NCBI GenBank assembly: GCA_035048485.1
Contig: CM068590.1
Coordinates: 14,469,798 to 14,533,797 of the forward strand
Origin: Pteria penguin
Taxonomy: Eukaryota; Mollusca; Bivalvia; Pterioida; Pteriidae
Reading direction: 5' to 3'
Length of the DNA stretch: 64,000 nucleotides
Shown: in pieces, positions 1 to 13,426 of the stretch
Numbering within the stretch: the first letter of the stretch is position 1
How the letters are laid out: every line of letters begins with the position of its first letter
The notes under the pieces: generated by a model
The model's input: the letters and a program-made list of their open reading frames with translations, nothing else
Told to the model about the DNA's origin: nothing
The model's database searches: none
Made by a program: the position numbers and the translations under genes

Positions 1-2554
1 ACGTTTACTCGTATATACTGCTTTTTCCCTTATTCACTACATATATATTTTTGTCTTTTCTAACTACAGACAAATATAGATGTATTTTTCTTCCTCCTTT
101 TCGCTTTCATCTCAGCATGTTTTACCTTGTCATTCGCAAAATCTTAAAAAGTATACATATTTTACCCCCCCCTTTTTTTTATCTGAAAAGTGTTTAGTTT
201 TGTCTACTAAAGGAGTTCTTACAGTACACTTACAAACTAATTCTTTTATTCTTTCATTTTTCTACAATACATAATTTTACCTTTTTCCCCCTTTAAAAAT
301 CATATTTTTCAAAATCATGAATGAAAATACAATAATTCAGTCAAAAATGCCCATTTCATATGTAAAGGAAACCAATTGCACTCTCAAACATTAGAGTTTA
401 AAAAAGAAACACTTAAGACTCTCCCAACTAAAAATCTGCAAGCCGATTTTCTCATAGTATTTATAACAATCTCGTAAAATTTAATTCACTGCTTATAAAA
501 AAATCAGCGGGTGGTTGAATACGCTATATAAGTATGATTGCCCACAAAACTACAAACAAACAAACAAACAAACAATTTACGTTCACTTCAGCTAATTACC
601 AAGTCTTAATTAGTCATTATTGATTTATGTCAGGTCACCATTTTGTCTGGATGTCATTTCATTGGATAAAAAATCTAGTGTAAAGCGTAGGTAGTGTGTA
701 GAAAAATTTTCACACGCGGCTGTAAAATCTATATTTGACACCAAGCTTTAAGTTATGCATTTCATATATGAGTACCAAAATGTAAAATATTTAAAAAAAA
801 ATCTAACAGACATGCAATTTATTCATGGACGATTTTACACTAATATAAGTATATTTTCAAACAGTAATTTTAATACACAAAAGCTAATCAATTAAATATA
901 AGCACTCATAAATATTGATAGTTTTGCAATAATTAATTTGTTAAAATTAGCATATAAATATTTCAACTCCATCATAGTTCGAAAAAGGTGAAATTCTTTT
1001 AATCCACAAAATATATACATGTATATAGTAAAAGAAATTTGATTTCTGTTCCAAAGACATCGACTATTTTTTTTTTTTTTTACATCCCTGCTCTTTCCAG
1101 CAGTTGAGATGAAAATATATCCTCTATTTATGCATTTATATTTTAAACGTCAAATCAGGCAGTAGGTTTTGGTATTCAATGCATTCATTTCAGTGGCAAA
1201 GTAGTAAATAACAAGAACTTGATATATTAGACGATATATAAATATATATTCGACACGCCAATGTTACAATATACAATTACAACACCATAGTCTCTATTAA
1301 ATCAAGAAACTGACACCTACATCTACAAACTATGATGTCCGTTTCAGGAAACGACACTTGACCATTACAACTCTTAATGTCCATCCATAAACCATAACGG
1401 CCAGACATTGATGCAAAGTAATTTATCCCTATCATTGAATATCGTATTAAGATTTGAGGCTTAACGTTTAATACACAAGATTCTAAAACAAATCAATTTC
1501 TTTGTAATATACATCTCGTATAGAAATAGACATCTCGAAGATGATTTATTGAAATGAGGGTTTCTCGAGTCAATATATAAACGGATTATTAAGCGATAAT
1601 TTCAACAAAGGGTAGGATATATTGAAGACAGACTCCTCCCTGATTTTTACGAAATCAAACATGAATTAATACTTTCTGAGATATACGGAAATTAACTAGG
1701 TAGTGATGTTTGTGAACCACTTGTTAAAATTTAACTACGGGAATATTTATTTATATGACATGTTTTAACAATTTACCACATGCTGTACTATATTACATTA
1801 CGTTGAGTGGTACATTAAGTTGTTTCTTAGTTTATATCTCAACGGAAAAAAAAATATTTGAATTTCAAAGGAAAAATACTCGAAAATAAAATATACACCT
1901 GCATGAAATATCAAAGAAAAGAATGTGAAAAGAAAAATAAAAGATGATTTTGTGATGTAAATTTCGAAGTCACTGTCTAATTTACAACCTATATCATCTA
2001 AGGGAATCGCATAGTTGATATTGAAATCAAGTAAGTATGTTTACTTAGGAAATAAATAGAAAGAGTTTATGTCCCTCTGTTTTCTTACAAAGGGTTCGAC
2101 TTGTGTGGCAAAAAAGGGGGTGGTTTATTTCTTATCGCATTTGTGACCTAGCAAAGCACCACAGGAATAATTTACAAAGGAAGTGAATGAATTATATATA
2201 TGATCAAATTCTATGCAAAAAGAAACATGATTAATTAATATATAATCGATAGATTAGCCAACGAATAAATCATAAAATTATATGTTTCATTTCAGTTTAT
2301 ACAACTGAGTATATGTTTTAATACAATCGTGGAAATACTCAAATAATAAGTGGAATTATAAACAATACATATAAATAGTACATGCAAAGTTTACATACAT
2401 GAAAAATGTAAATGAAGACATGTAAAATAATTAAAGTAAAAATAATAACAAAAATATGTTACATTGCCTGAATAAGTACAAGTGTCTTTCAGCTTGTTCA
2501 AGAGTGAAGTAGAGGAAGAAATTATTTATAGAAAATTAATCCCTATATACATAC
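1..2554 (-). other. TBX2/3 intron 1 (partial)
   Basis: This is the start of the first intron of the TBX2/3 gene, read on the minus strand from the GTATGT donor at 2549-2554. The next T-box exon lies beyond the left edge. The DNA is very AT-rich with short A and T runs. I see no T-box exon, no clear repeat family and no open frame of interest. Conserved enhancers could be present, but composition alone cannot show them. Confidence 0.75.
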
Positions 2555-2910
2555 CTTCCGGATTTTGTGATGACCATTTCAGTTCCACATTTGTGAAATT
2601 GGTCCCAAAGATCTTTGCCCTCTAGGTCAACTTTAGGGTCATCGTGCACTTCTTGTTCGGGTTGGTCCATGCCTCGTATATGTCGTGAATGCAGGGGATG
2701 TAGAAGGTCCCCGGGGGATAGGGGGGACCTACCCATTCCTTGCTGTAATTTCGGGAATATTGACGCCGCATATCCAGGGGTCTGCAGTGCGATGTTTGAA
2801 AGATACTGTTGCTGAGCTAGGAGAGAACCGTAATCCGTCGGTCGATGTAGCAAAAACGGATTGTACGACATATTAGGTAAATTGTCCGATGTACTACCCG
2901 GGTATATCAT
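2555..2910 (-). CDS. TBX2/3: T-box transcription factor TBX2/3, first coding exon
   Basis: First coding exon of a T-box repressor of the TBX2/TBX3 (Drosophila bifid/omb) class, a nuclear DNA-binding regulator of development. The exon encodes 118 codons plus two bases. Near the start it has the conserved TBX2/3 block MSYNPFLLHRPTDYGS, equivalent to MAYHPFLxHR in vertebrate TBX2 and TBX3. A Pro/Leu/Gln-rich linker follows. The T-box then opens with DDPKVDLEGKDLWDQFHK and GTEMVITKSGR, diagnostic of this subfamily. The ATG at 2910 is the first possible start because an in-frame TAA precedes it directly. The exon ends in an arginine codon split AG/G at a GTATGT donor; reading through reaches a stop five codons later. 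The rest of the T-box and the repression domain are outside the window. TBX2/3 is clear; an ancestral pre-duplication gene is expected in a mollusc. Confidence 0.96.
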
Positions 2911-3099
2911 TTAGAAATTTGTATAAAAAATCTCAATGTTTTAAAAATCTATGCCACATATGTAGCATTAGTCCAGAAGTGTCCGAATAATTCACTTTTC
3001 GGAAGTCAAAATCTGCATATCAAATACGGATAAATCCCAGATGCGTGTGGTATATGTATATCAGTATCGTATGTGATTAGATGATACTAAAGCTTTTAA

Positions 3100-3410
3100 A
3101 AACACAAATATAGATACTACAGAAGTAGCTTAGTACTTATACTAATTCTAAGGTTAAGATTACAGCCGTGGTGTAATATCACGATGTGTCGAGGCTTCTG
3201 ATTGGTCGACGCAACTCGATAGGCCAAATGCATAGCAAATAAGGCGTGTAATTTGTTGGTTATTCCTTTGTTTGACAGGCAGGCGCCGTGACGCCGCTCG
3301 CGATCGCGAGCGATAAGATTGTTGGAAGTGACAGGCGTAGAAAGCCACTAGACTCACAGGCTCCGCCCACCCTCTGCGCGGTGCATTACCGTGAAGAACG
3401 AAATCTTCTT
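3100..3410 (-). promoter_or_regulatory. Candidate TBX2/3 promoter and 5' UTR
   Basis: A short stretch with many CpG sites sits directly upstream of the TBX2/3 start codon, in otherwise AT-rich DNA. On the minus strand it carries a perfect CCAATCAG box (3198-3205) and a GC box GGGCGGAG (3362-3369). Between them is an 18-bp perfect palindrome (3295-3312) with two overlapping TCGCGA-type cores. The order GC box, palindrome, CCAAT box suggests transcription starting a little below 3150, giving a 5' UTR of roughly 200 bases. The exact start is not visible; a TATAAAA string near 3446-3452 is an alternative. Confidence 0.5.
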
Positions 3411-4094
3411 TCTTTTCTGTTGGATTTAATCACTTTTTCATATGATATTTTATATTTTCAGGTAAAAGAAATTCTTATTTTTCATCTTTTTCATATAGAA
3501 TTACATTTTACTATGATATGAACATTAAAAAAGTTGAAAATAAATCCAAACAAAATTATTTTAAATAATTTCTTTTCACGACCGGTATTTAAAAAGATAA
3601 TAGCGTAACAGTATTGATTTTTATTTTTTATCAAACGAGATGGATTTAACGAACTCAGATACTAACAACTTCTTACGATCGATTTTTCATCGATAATATT
3701 TTTGACAAGTACACTTCTTGAGATAAAGATTTGACGGAACTCTTAAACCCCATATGAAAGTTTTTCATGTCAAATTTTTAAGACTCTGACATTTCGTTAA
3801 AATCCCTTCTAACTACGGCGCCATATGCGATAAAAATATAAATCCTTTTAATACAACCATACTATCCGTAACAACTTTATCTAAACATTACTCACTGATC
3901 GGTGTTGGTAGTCGATAATTTCATACTAATCTTTATTAATTCGCCACTGATCCCGAATCAGTTCAACGCCAGAGATACGAAATTTGACGACTTGATTATT
4001 AACAAGTGCCCGCTGTGTGTAAAAGAATTTGGCGCGTGTTATGCTTTTGTTATTAGTTCTAAAAATTATTACATTTTTTTTTTAAATACTTTCA

Positions 4095-4132
4095 TCAGAG
4101 ATATAGACTACCGAAAGTAGTCTATGTCTCTG
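4095..4132. repeat. Short perfect-type hairpin, 16-bp stem
   Basis: CAGAGATATAGACTAC and its near-exact reverse complement (one mismatch) flank a 5-base CGAAA loop. The outer stem CAGAGAYATA recurs in a second hairpin near 5349. Function unknown. Confidence 0.7.
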
Positions 4133-4900
4133 ACTTACATAATTATCAATAATTAATTTTTAAACCATCATTGTTGTATTACTGTGTGTACATATCTTTT
4201 CTGTGTAAAATCTGTGATAGTATGGATATTTTCCAAATTAAATCTAATGAGTTTTCTTGATTAAAATATTTTTATCATATACTTTCAGTTATCAGAAAAT
4301 TAAGGGATAAAAAATAACTCCAAAAACTCGGTGGAAAAGGGGGGGGGGGGTTGGGTTGTGAAAGCGCTTATTCATTTTGTCAGAATATTGTATACAAAAC
4401 TATAAGTACTAGAATGAAAAATATATATTTTGAAGTATTTTTTTAAAATTCATTTAATTTCAAAACCACACAAATAGAAAGAAATCTAACTTTAAATCCC
4501 ATTGATGATGATATAAAACGTTGCCAGCCATAAAGCAGGTGAAGATATGCACAACATAGGCCGAGGAAATCTTCACCATTTTATTTAAACTGTCTCAAGT
4601 AACAAATACAGATAGTGGGAGAAACCTGCATGAAATCAAAGCGCCTGCGAGAGGATAGTATGCCGCCAGAGACTAACAAATATTTATTGAACTGCCCTCT
4701 ATGTAAATTAAGATCACAAGGCTAGTCATATTAATTGAGTGTTAATTGAACTTAGGATATAGCGATGATTAGGATTGCGTCACCAGAGTAAATAAAACTG
4801 TCCCTGTACAGGAAGGAACGAAAGAAGGGTTAGTGTATGTGGAGAGGTACAGAAAGGAAAGAAGGAAGGAATGGGTAGTGTTAGGAAAGAAATTAACTTA

Positions 4901-5045
4901 GGGATGGATGGATGGATGAAGGGAAGGATAGAAGAATTGATGAGCGGATGGATGGATGGATGGATGGATGGGTGGATGGATATGAATGGATAGATGGATG
5001 GATGGATGTATGGGTGGATGGAAGGTTGGATAAAAGGATGGATGG
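4901..5045. repeat. (GGAT)n microsatellite
   Basis: About 145 bases of GGAT/GATG tetranucleotides, imperfect, preceded by a purine-rich run. The open frames in both directions over it are artefacts of the repeat. Confidence 0.95.
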
Positions 5046-5348
5046 TGGAAAAAGAATTAAAAAAATATATACTAATATGAATGACTTTTTTATTTGGTAT
5101 TCTCTAAACATCTACACATAAAAATATTTACATAACTGATGAGAATTAATTATAAAACAGTAAACGATAATAGTTTTTTAAAGGGACAAAAATGCATCGT
5201 ATATGTACATTTTTTTTTCTCTCTGAACAAACATAATTGCCGTACCAGTGTATAACATATGAAATCAGGTCTTTGTATATAATAGATATCATATGGACAG
5301 GCCTTCACTGACATGTTCCTCTCTGTGCTGAAAATGGAGCATTCTAAA

Positions 5349-5386
5349 CAGAGACATATATACACATATGTTTATATATGTCTCTG
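5349..5386. repeat. Hairpin with perfect 14-bp stem
   Basis: CAGAGACATATATA and its exact reverse complement are separated by a 10-base loop. The stem shares CAGAGACATA with the hairpin at 4095-4132. Confidence 0.7.
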
Positions 5387-6278
5387 ATTCTAAAACCGAA
5401 TAAAGAAAATTACACAATGTGATATGTAGTACTATTCGTCATAACAGTTGGTACCCTGTCGTACATCTGCCCTTCACGACACAGCGGGGATACCCCACCA
5501 TTACGACTTATCATTGCGGAGTAGATGTCCCCCCTTAATTGCAATCAGTGAACAATAACCAGGACACAAAGGTATAATATAAATAGATGATAGCCAGCGT
5601 GTCTATAGATGACGCGAGTTATTGACACAAAAATTGATTCTCGCCTAGGTTTTGAAAATAAAGCTTGTACAATAAAGTGCAATTTTCAGCTCATTTTCAA
5701 CAAGTACTACAACTCGTGCTTTTCGCAGGTGGCGCTTCCTTCCGAAAGTATGACGGTTATAGAAGAACGTGCGAAATAATCGTGAATGAAAACTGAAAAT
5801 GGGAGAAATTTCCCACCTGATACATACACAAGTTATCACATTAAAAGAAATCATTTGATAGCAGTGTTAAATCCATTTGTCGGATTTAGTCATTTCGGAA
5901 AATGCGCGTCAGATTACTGCAACCTTTACGCGTACTCGTAAGAAACCTGAACTGTAGTTTCGCATCTCGCAACGCTGACAGTACGACATTGTGAGAAAAC
6001 CAGCAGTTAATCAACTTATAATATACGTGTAAAAGATTATACTTGATATAGTGCTAAAATTTCTAGTTTTCCTCCAATTTGGGATGTAAGATAGTATTTG
6101 GGTGTGACGTCATTACTTAATATTTCACCACAAAATCGATCCTATTCCGAGCATTTCGCTTGATATCATTACATCGTTGACATGAAAATATTTTTTTTAT
6201 ATGACGCAAGAACACGGATGTTGATATTTTGTATGTAAGAGGATTTTGAAAGGTGAAATATGTATTAACATAAGATAG

Positions 6279-6522
<244 letters not shown>

Positions 6523-7387
6523 CTTTACGACTGTATTTATTTATTGGACAAAGGACGAGAGAGAGAGAGAGAGACTTCTATGTAAATTTTTTCTGATTAA
6601 AACAGTTTATTAAAACAGTTTAAGAAAAAAAAAACCAAGATTGTTTTTTTAAACGTTTAATGTAACAATTTCCCCTAGATATGTCACCTTGAAATGATGT
6701 CATACTAAAAATGTTAATTTAAATTAAAAATCTTGACATTTGTTAAAATCTACAAATTTATTAAACCATAGCAATAAATAATTGACCTAATGAACCTTAA
6801 AATTATTTCTCACGGGTTGATCACCCATTAAATAGAGAAATCATATTTTTAATCCTTTTTGACACAAAATGACTACCCGTAATAAAACAAATTAAAATGT
6901 AAATAAGGTAGTGTTACATGCAAAGAAAACAATTACAGAGGTGTCATCCAAAAGGTGGGTGTTAATTATTACACATTATCTATTGACAGCTCACAGCCGC
7001 TAGCTATTTACACATGTGTAATGTGTATTCTCACATACACTGGATGAGGGTCTTCATTAAAAATTACATGCAAAAGGATTAGTGAAACATGATTTTTAAA
7101 TCCCTGAATCTCACATAAATCATTGCTATTTAGAATTTCGACACCACTTGTTTTATTATGATTGTAAAGTGGGGTTGAAATTATGGAATGATTAATGGTT
7201 TTCGGGTGTCAAATCATGGAATGATATATTTGGATACACATTGGCGATCTTGCATAAAAATATGATAGTTTCCTGAATTTTAATCCCAAATAATTTAATG
7301 TGCTCATTTTTAATTATTTGAAAGTAAAAGCTAGAAATGACAGTATCTCACATATTGATTAATAATAAATGTAGAGGTACATAGATA

Positions 7388-7389
<2 letters not shown>

Positions 7390-7427
<38 letters not shown>
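7390..7427. repeat. (CT)n microsatellite
   Basis: About 19 uninterrupted CT dinucleotides. Confidence 0.95.
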
Positions 7428-7431
<4 letters not shown>

Positions 7432-7725
7432 GTATTAACAAAACAAAGATTGAATTCTTTATATCTGCGTGTAAATAAGTGTTTATGAAAAATAAATCAG
7501 TGCTAATTATTCATTGACATCATACGATAGAGAAGGCCGTTAAGGTTTTCAAAATTTTCACTTCTTGTCGAAAAAAAGAGAAAATATTGTAAAGGATGCA
7601 TTATGAAGATTCCAAGAGAGGTAATTGAAGAGAACAAAGGCAGTATTTCATGTAGTCATATAGATCTATAATGAGAAGAAACATTTAGCAGAATGTATAA
7701 TATAAATTAAATATTATAATATTAT

Positions 7726-7886
7726 CAGTGGCGGATTTAAAAGGGGGGGGGGGGGGTTCGGGTCCTCCTTTTCGTCACATATTTACCAGTAAAAATCCAG
7801 ATTTGGCACCAAAAATGACTGCGTAGTTTGGCTAATACCCATGTGTCCCCCTCCCCCTTTTTTCAGAAATCCTGGAACCGCCATTG
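7726..7886. mobile_element. MITE with CARTGGCGG terminal inverted repeats
   Basis: A 161-bp segment begins CAGTGGCGGATTTA and ends with CCGCCATTG, the reverse complement of CAATGGCGG. A second copy with the same ends and interior (AAATCCTGGAACCGCCA near one end) lies at 61593-61801. No coding capacity. CAGTGGCG ends resemble hAT-type elements, but no clear 8-bp target duplication is visible, so the superfamily is uncertain. Confidence 0.7.
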
Positions 7887-8078
7887 ATCATAATGTATTC
7901 AGCATATATTGGAACAAAAGCAGGTGATGGAGAAAGAAGAGAGATGCGAGAATTTGAAATTAAATTTAGGAAAGAATCTGCTGTATTTAGATCATCTCCA
8001 ATGATATTTTTGAAAATTACAAGTATCACAAAGGACTAAAACTTCTACTATTTATAGTATTGATTACTAAGTGAGTAA

Positions 8079-8349
8079 GCCGGCGTGGCCTAGTGGTGTC
8101 GCGCTGGACTCCTGATCGGGAGGCCGGGGTTCGATTCCCGCTCTGGTCATGCCGGTGTCCTGTCTTTCGGATGAGACAGTAAAAACCGAGGCCCCGTGCC
8201 GTGGTATGCATGGCACGTTAAAGATCCCTCACTGCTTAGGGTGGGTCCGTTGCAAAGGTCAAAATTTGTATGTCCCGCATCAGGCAGATGCCATCATCAT
8301 ATACGTGAAATATTCGTGGTGTGACGTTAAACAAAAATCAATCAATCAA
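8079..8349 (+). mobile_element. tRNA-headed SINE, family A
   Basis: The head reads like a tRNA gene: an A-box-like TGGCCTAGTGG and a B box GGTTCGATTCC, the internal RNA polymerase III promoter. A body shared with at least six other copies in the window follows (GGATGAGACAGT, GGCACGTTAAAGATCCCT, then the CAGATGCC block). The tail is short ATCA repeats. Flanking AAGTGAG strings on both sides look like a target-site duplication. The open frames over it are chance. Confidence 0.9.
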
Positions 8350-9828
8350 CGAAGTGAGAAAGCAAAAATTATAGAAAATCCTCTTAAGTACATACAAATG
8401 AGTCTCTCTCTCTCTCTCTCTCGAAATTTGTGAAAAAGTCTGTTGAATATTTGTATATACTCTTATTTCCACATCGAAAGGTTACTGCAATGTGGGGGTC
8501 CTGGGATATACATAAAGCAAAACAAGAATATGCTGCAATCTTAAAACATAAACAAATAATAAAATACTATAGATGTTTGAAATTCAGTAATACTGAATAA
8601 TGAGGGAATGTGATGGAATACATCTAAGAAAAAAAAATAGGCTCAAGCAAGAAGGCATAAAAATAAAATTTCTGTTTAAAACAAGTAATCAGTTACTCGA
8701 AATCTGCTTGTTCACTTCAAAGGAATAAAACAATTGAATAAGATGGAATTTCATTGGTTAATCAGAGAAAAGTACGAGTGGGATTTATTTGTACCACAAT
8801 ACACAATAGAACATCAAAGTCCCCTCGAAAATAAAGAAAATGTTGGGGGAAAAGGAGAAAAAAAACCTTTGTACAGTTCAGATCGCTCAAATAACGGAAT
8901 GAAAATTAAATTTAAAGGAACTCGAAGCTGTAGCATATTTACTCTGTGGATAAATCATAAAAAGTCTATAAAATCTCAGAATTCAAATAAAATCAGATGA
9001 AAAGTTTCACGCACGAGGCAATCTGTTAGAAACAAACTAAATTCACATGAAACAAACACAAACGGGTTTTGATAACGTTTTAAAATCTGTAAGTTAAACA
9101 ATGAGCAAATGGTAAAAACAATAAAAAATCTATTTGTCGTAAAAATAAGCAAGATTTTCGCCAACGAGGGAGTAAAAATGGTATAAATACCAACAACAAA
9201 CACTTGCAAAGATTTTCATGCTTTTCTGCGTTTACATTCGACATCGTTCCCTATGTATATAGTACGAAGGGAAGGCTTTGATTTTGCTTTCAAGTTTGAT
9301 TTTATTACAACCTAACAGTGGTGAAATTTGGGTAAGAATTTTCTGTGTATGTCATTGTATCTGGTGCAGTATTAATAGGTGAAGCGGTACGTAGGTCCCT
9401 AAAACATCTGTATTAACAGCAAGATTCTGTTGTGCCTGGATGGGTGAGTGTTATTCTACAGGTAGCCGTGGTTGCATCTCGAGTCTACAGAGACGGGGTT
9501 CGAACCTGCTCTCGGGTAAGGGTAATTTGGAAAGCGAACAGTCAATCTATCGTAATGCAGACTGTTGAGTATCTTCGCCATATATCAATCGTCACTTCAA
9601 AGGGATAGGACAATATTTAATATTTATGCTGTAAAGCATATCATATAATTTAAAAGGAGAGAAAAAAGGGGGAGGCGCTGGCTATTGTTTGTGTGTATAC
9701 CATTGGCTGTTGCGCATGCACATACTCCGCCAAATTTAGGTTTTAAAGTATCAAATCGATACTGATGGCTAGACTACGATTTATTCATAACTGAACACCT
9801 ACTACTGATTATAGACATCGATATATAT
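8350..9828. other. Intergenic, no gene seen
   Basis: AT-rich DNA. A decayed tRNA-like head with GGGTTCGAACC lies near 9498-9508, probably an old SINE relic. The 88-codon frame at 8734-9000 has lysine-rich AT-driven composition and matches no family I know. Confidence 0.5.
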
Positions 9829-9880
9829 CGATGATCGCACGGAAGATGTCGATGATCGCACGGAAGATGTCGATGATCGG
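9829..9880. repeat. 21-bp tandem repeat, 2.5 copies
   Basis: CGATGATCGCACGGAAGATG plus one T repeats without change, followed by a partial third copy. Confidence 0.85.
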
Positions 9881-9974
9881 ACATACAGTATCGATGTTCC
9901 GATATTCATGTACGAAGCATCGTACCCAATCATTATACATGTATACATTTTGTAGATATGTTATTGTTAAAAGC

Positions 9975-10200
9975 TAAAATACAATACAGTGCAGTACAAT
10001 ACAGCACAATACAATAGAGTGCAGTACAATACAGTGTAGTACAATGCAGTATACAGTTCAATGCAGTACAATACAATAAAGCACAACACAACAGAGTGCA
10101 GTACAATACAGTGTAGTACAATACAGTATACAATTCAATGAAGTACAATATATGTACAATACAGTATAAAACAATACAATACTGTATAATGAATACAATA
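9975..10200. repeat. Degenerate pentamer array (TACAA/TACAG)
   Basis: About 220 bases of 5-bp units such as ACAGT, ACAAT and GCAGT. The 71-codon frame over it, rich in Tyr, Cys and Leu, is a repeat artefact. Confidence 0.85.
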
Positions 10201-10900
10201 CAATTTGCAGTCCCTGGGTGTCAGAGTGGTCAGCGGACAGTCTTCTTATTGATGGTTGTGGGTTCGAATACTTCTGATTGCTCGTTGATTATTGGGTACA
10301 TTAAACCGTCGAACGGATTTTCCTAGACGTTTTCATTGACGGGATTAATGCACCATGATCCCTAGCTGTTCATAATGGCGACATATATCTGCAGATTTAG
10401 TATTCGAACAACTTTAGTTATTTACACGTTCAAGTTAACATTTCGGAAGGAAACTATGCTAACACATTAAAACAACAACAAAATGCAGCTAGAAGGTAAT
10501 GAAAGTCATCACCATGTTTTTAAAAGTGATCATATGTACATTGTATATTACCATCCCAAATGCTCCACAGATGTGTGCCTCCTTATATATATTCACAATC
10601 CAATTTATACCAGGAAGAAGCGATCTGGGTTTTTGTTATTATATATATCTACAATGCTTCCGTCTTCCCCTGTCTTTTCATGTACATTCTATGCTAAGAT
10701 AAAGAGGAAAACTTCAACTTCATATTTTTATTTCATTCAAGTAATGAAATTCTTGTTATAAAAATGGAAAATAAGACCTTATCTAAACATGTTTTTATAA
10801 ACACATATTTATGTGTGGGAAAGATTCACATTTCACGGGAGGGATTATTTCATTTGTGCAGTGTATATTTTACGGTAGGGGATAAGAAAAATGCACATGC

Positions 10901-10902
10901 AA

Positions 10903-10945
<43 letters not shown>

Positions 10946-10946
10946 A
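10901..10946. repeat. (AAAT)n microsatellite
   Basis: About eleven AAAT tetranucleotides, then an A-rich stretch. Confidence 0.95.
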
Positions 10947-13380
10947 CAAAAATAATAATAATAAAAACTTCTCATATATCAAATGACAATTAGGAATTGT
11001 ATTATTTCTAGTTCTATCATATTTTTTTTTTCAGGATCGATTTCATCATACTCGTTCCTTCCACAAAGAACACGTTTGAACCAGAAAATCTCGTTAGACA
11101 ATGAAAAAAAAAAAGCGCTAAACAAAAACAAACCGAAGGATATTTACATAAAATTCCAAATAAATTTACTCTAATTGCGCATTAACATACTTTTTCTTCA
11201 TTATACACGTAACTTGTGTAAATAAATCAAGAAACCTATTGTGACACGATCAACGACACAAGTGCAATTATTGTCACTTTTCCGGAAATTTTCTGCTAAA
11301 TTCAAAACCTGTTTCGTGATATAAATTAATCAGAGTGTCATTTGTTTCCGTTTATTGCTTTTACCCTTCCAGGAGAAGATGTACTCGATACATGAGTCCA
11401 GAAATCTCCAGGGGACAAAAAATAACATGCGATGACATGTTTCTCATTGTTTTGGGGCTTTGTCTATCTCGCATAGATCATTGGTAAAACGTTGTTAACA
11501 TGTTTTCAATAAAACTAATAATTGATATTAACGACCGTGTAAACTTTTTTATTTACTGATCTGCTTACGCGATTATTTCATGTCGATATTATTCAGCCAA
11601 TTGTTTACTGCGCTAGTGGAGACATACAGTCGGGAAGGACCGCTAGATAACATTTCAAACTCTCGAGTATTCACACTCCTCGCGAGATCTGATCAGTCTT
11701 GGATTTGCACCATTGATGTTTTACTCGACGGTGGTCAAATAGGTGAAATAAGGCGTTGACGTCCAAACAAAGCTATACTCCGCGGGAGGTGACGGTTTTT
11801 CTTGGCATCCGGCGCCGATGTATGTATGTGTGGTTACAAAGTCATTAAGTATATATGTGTAATATATCACTTTATTTTTCATACGTTTGATTTCGACTTA
11901 TCATAAGATTAGGGGAAAGTGGATCACAGAAATGCAAGACGTTGAAATAAATAACACATTTCAATTGATCTTAGACTAGGTGCTACTTTGAGAGGTGATT
12001 TGTTTCAATGTATTTCTGTTCGTGTACTCTAGTGCATTTATGACCTTAAAAAATCAAATTTCGTTTTGACACTGAAAAACAAAAACAAAATAGAAAAAAA
12101 AGGAAAAAGAAAAGAACTGAAATAAGAAATAAAAACCCCAAAACTCAAAAACCTAAAATTTACTATCAAGGCTGTAAACATATTAGATCTTTGCTTTTCT
12201 GCATTGCAGGAAAACCCCTTTATTATTCATAATTTTCGTGAAGAATATCATGATCTATCAAACATGAACACTATTGGCAGGTTTTATGATATAGTTTTTG
12301 TAAAGAAAAAATATAAATTGATATCCATATCGCCATAGGTGTCAATATGGAAACACATATGTCCCGTTCTCACAATTTATACCCACAAGAGCGAAAAAGA
12401 TGCAAAACTAGGTTCCTCTTGAGCATATTATGTTTGCTGACATCATCATTTCCTCATCAATGAAATCATAAAATAAAGTCGGGATTGATATTTAATTAAT
12501 TTCCACACACTCTGAGTCCGACATTTAATGGCGATGACGATAAATTGAACGGCACAGTTACACAGCCTGCCTACACCGAAACAATGAAAGTTGATGAAGT
12601 TACCAAGTTTTGGCCGATTTATATGAGATTAAATGAGGATTTTATATCTTTTAATCAGTATGAAATATCAAGGATTTCAGATGATGTGGCATTTGCCTAA
12701 TAGTCAGGGTATTAAAACTACGGAATATTTGCCGAAGTTGAAATAAAACAAAGAAAAGGTCATAAATCATTACTTCCGGAGATTCATTAATATCTAGTTG
12801 CCCAATTTTTCAAAATGTGTGTGGTTCTTTTTTATTATTTTCATTTCACATAATACTTAAAATTCGACATTGAGCTTAGTTGGAAGGACATTTTTATCTT
12901 TGTCCAGAATCATGGGTTCGAATCCAGATTCGTGGGAAAATAAAACATGTTTTATAGAATTGTAAGCCTTTATCTTTGTACCGATTTCATTCAAACCTGA
13001 CCGTTATCATTTAATTAGCTGAAAGACAGTTTGGCTTGTAATGCACCATGTCGTAATGCTGTGGCGGCACTTTTTGATACATGCATACAATTTTTACTTA
13101 CAAAATAGGTCTTCTCGAGATTGCGATGTTCATTAACTTTCTAGCCCTTGTTATGATATCTGAGATCATATCGATGACAATATTCACATGTGAAAATCGC
13201 CAGTTTCCCATCACAAACGTTAACGTACTCGTAATAGTCAAAGTTTGAATTTGTCATGTCATTGTCAAGCTTTTGATTTCTAATAATTAAGAGTGAACAC
13301 AAGTCATGTTCTTACTACTAATTAATCGAAGTTTAAATTTAGGAAATGACAGTGGTATGCACTGATAAAAGGTCAGACAC

Positions 13381-13382
<2 letters not shown>

Positions 13383-13422
<40 letters not shown>

Positions 13423-13426
13423 AAAA
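13383..13426. repeat. Poly-C run followed by poly-A
   Basis: About 30 consecutive C then about 14 A. Exact length is likely unreliable in sequencing. Confidence 0.9.

Noticed and set aside
8107..8150. Possible functional tRNA gene from the A and B boxes
   Set aside because: It continues into a repeated body and tail present in many copies, so it is a SINE head. The same applies to the heads at 15.3, 17.2, 31.1, 45.0, 52.7 and 60.6 kb.
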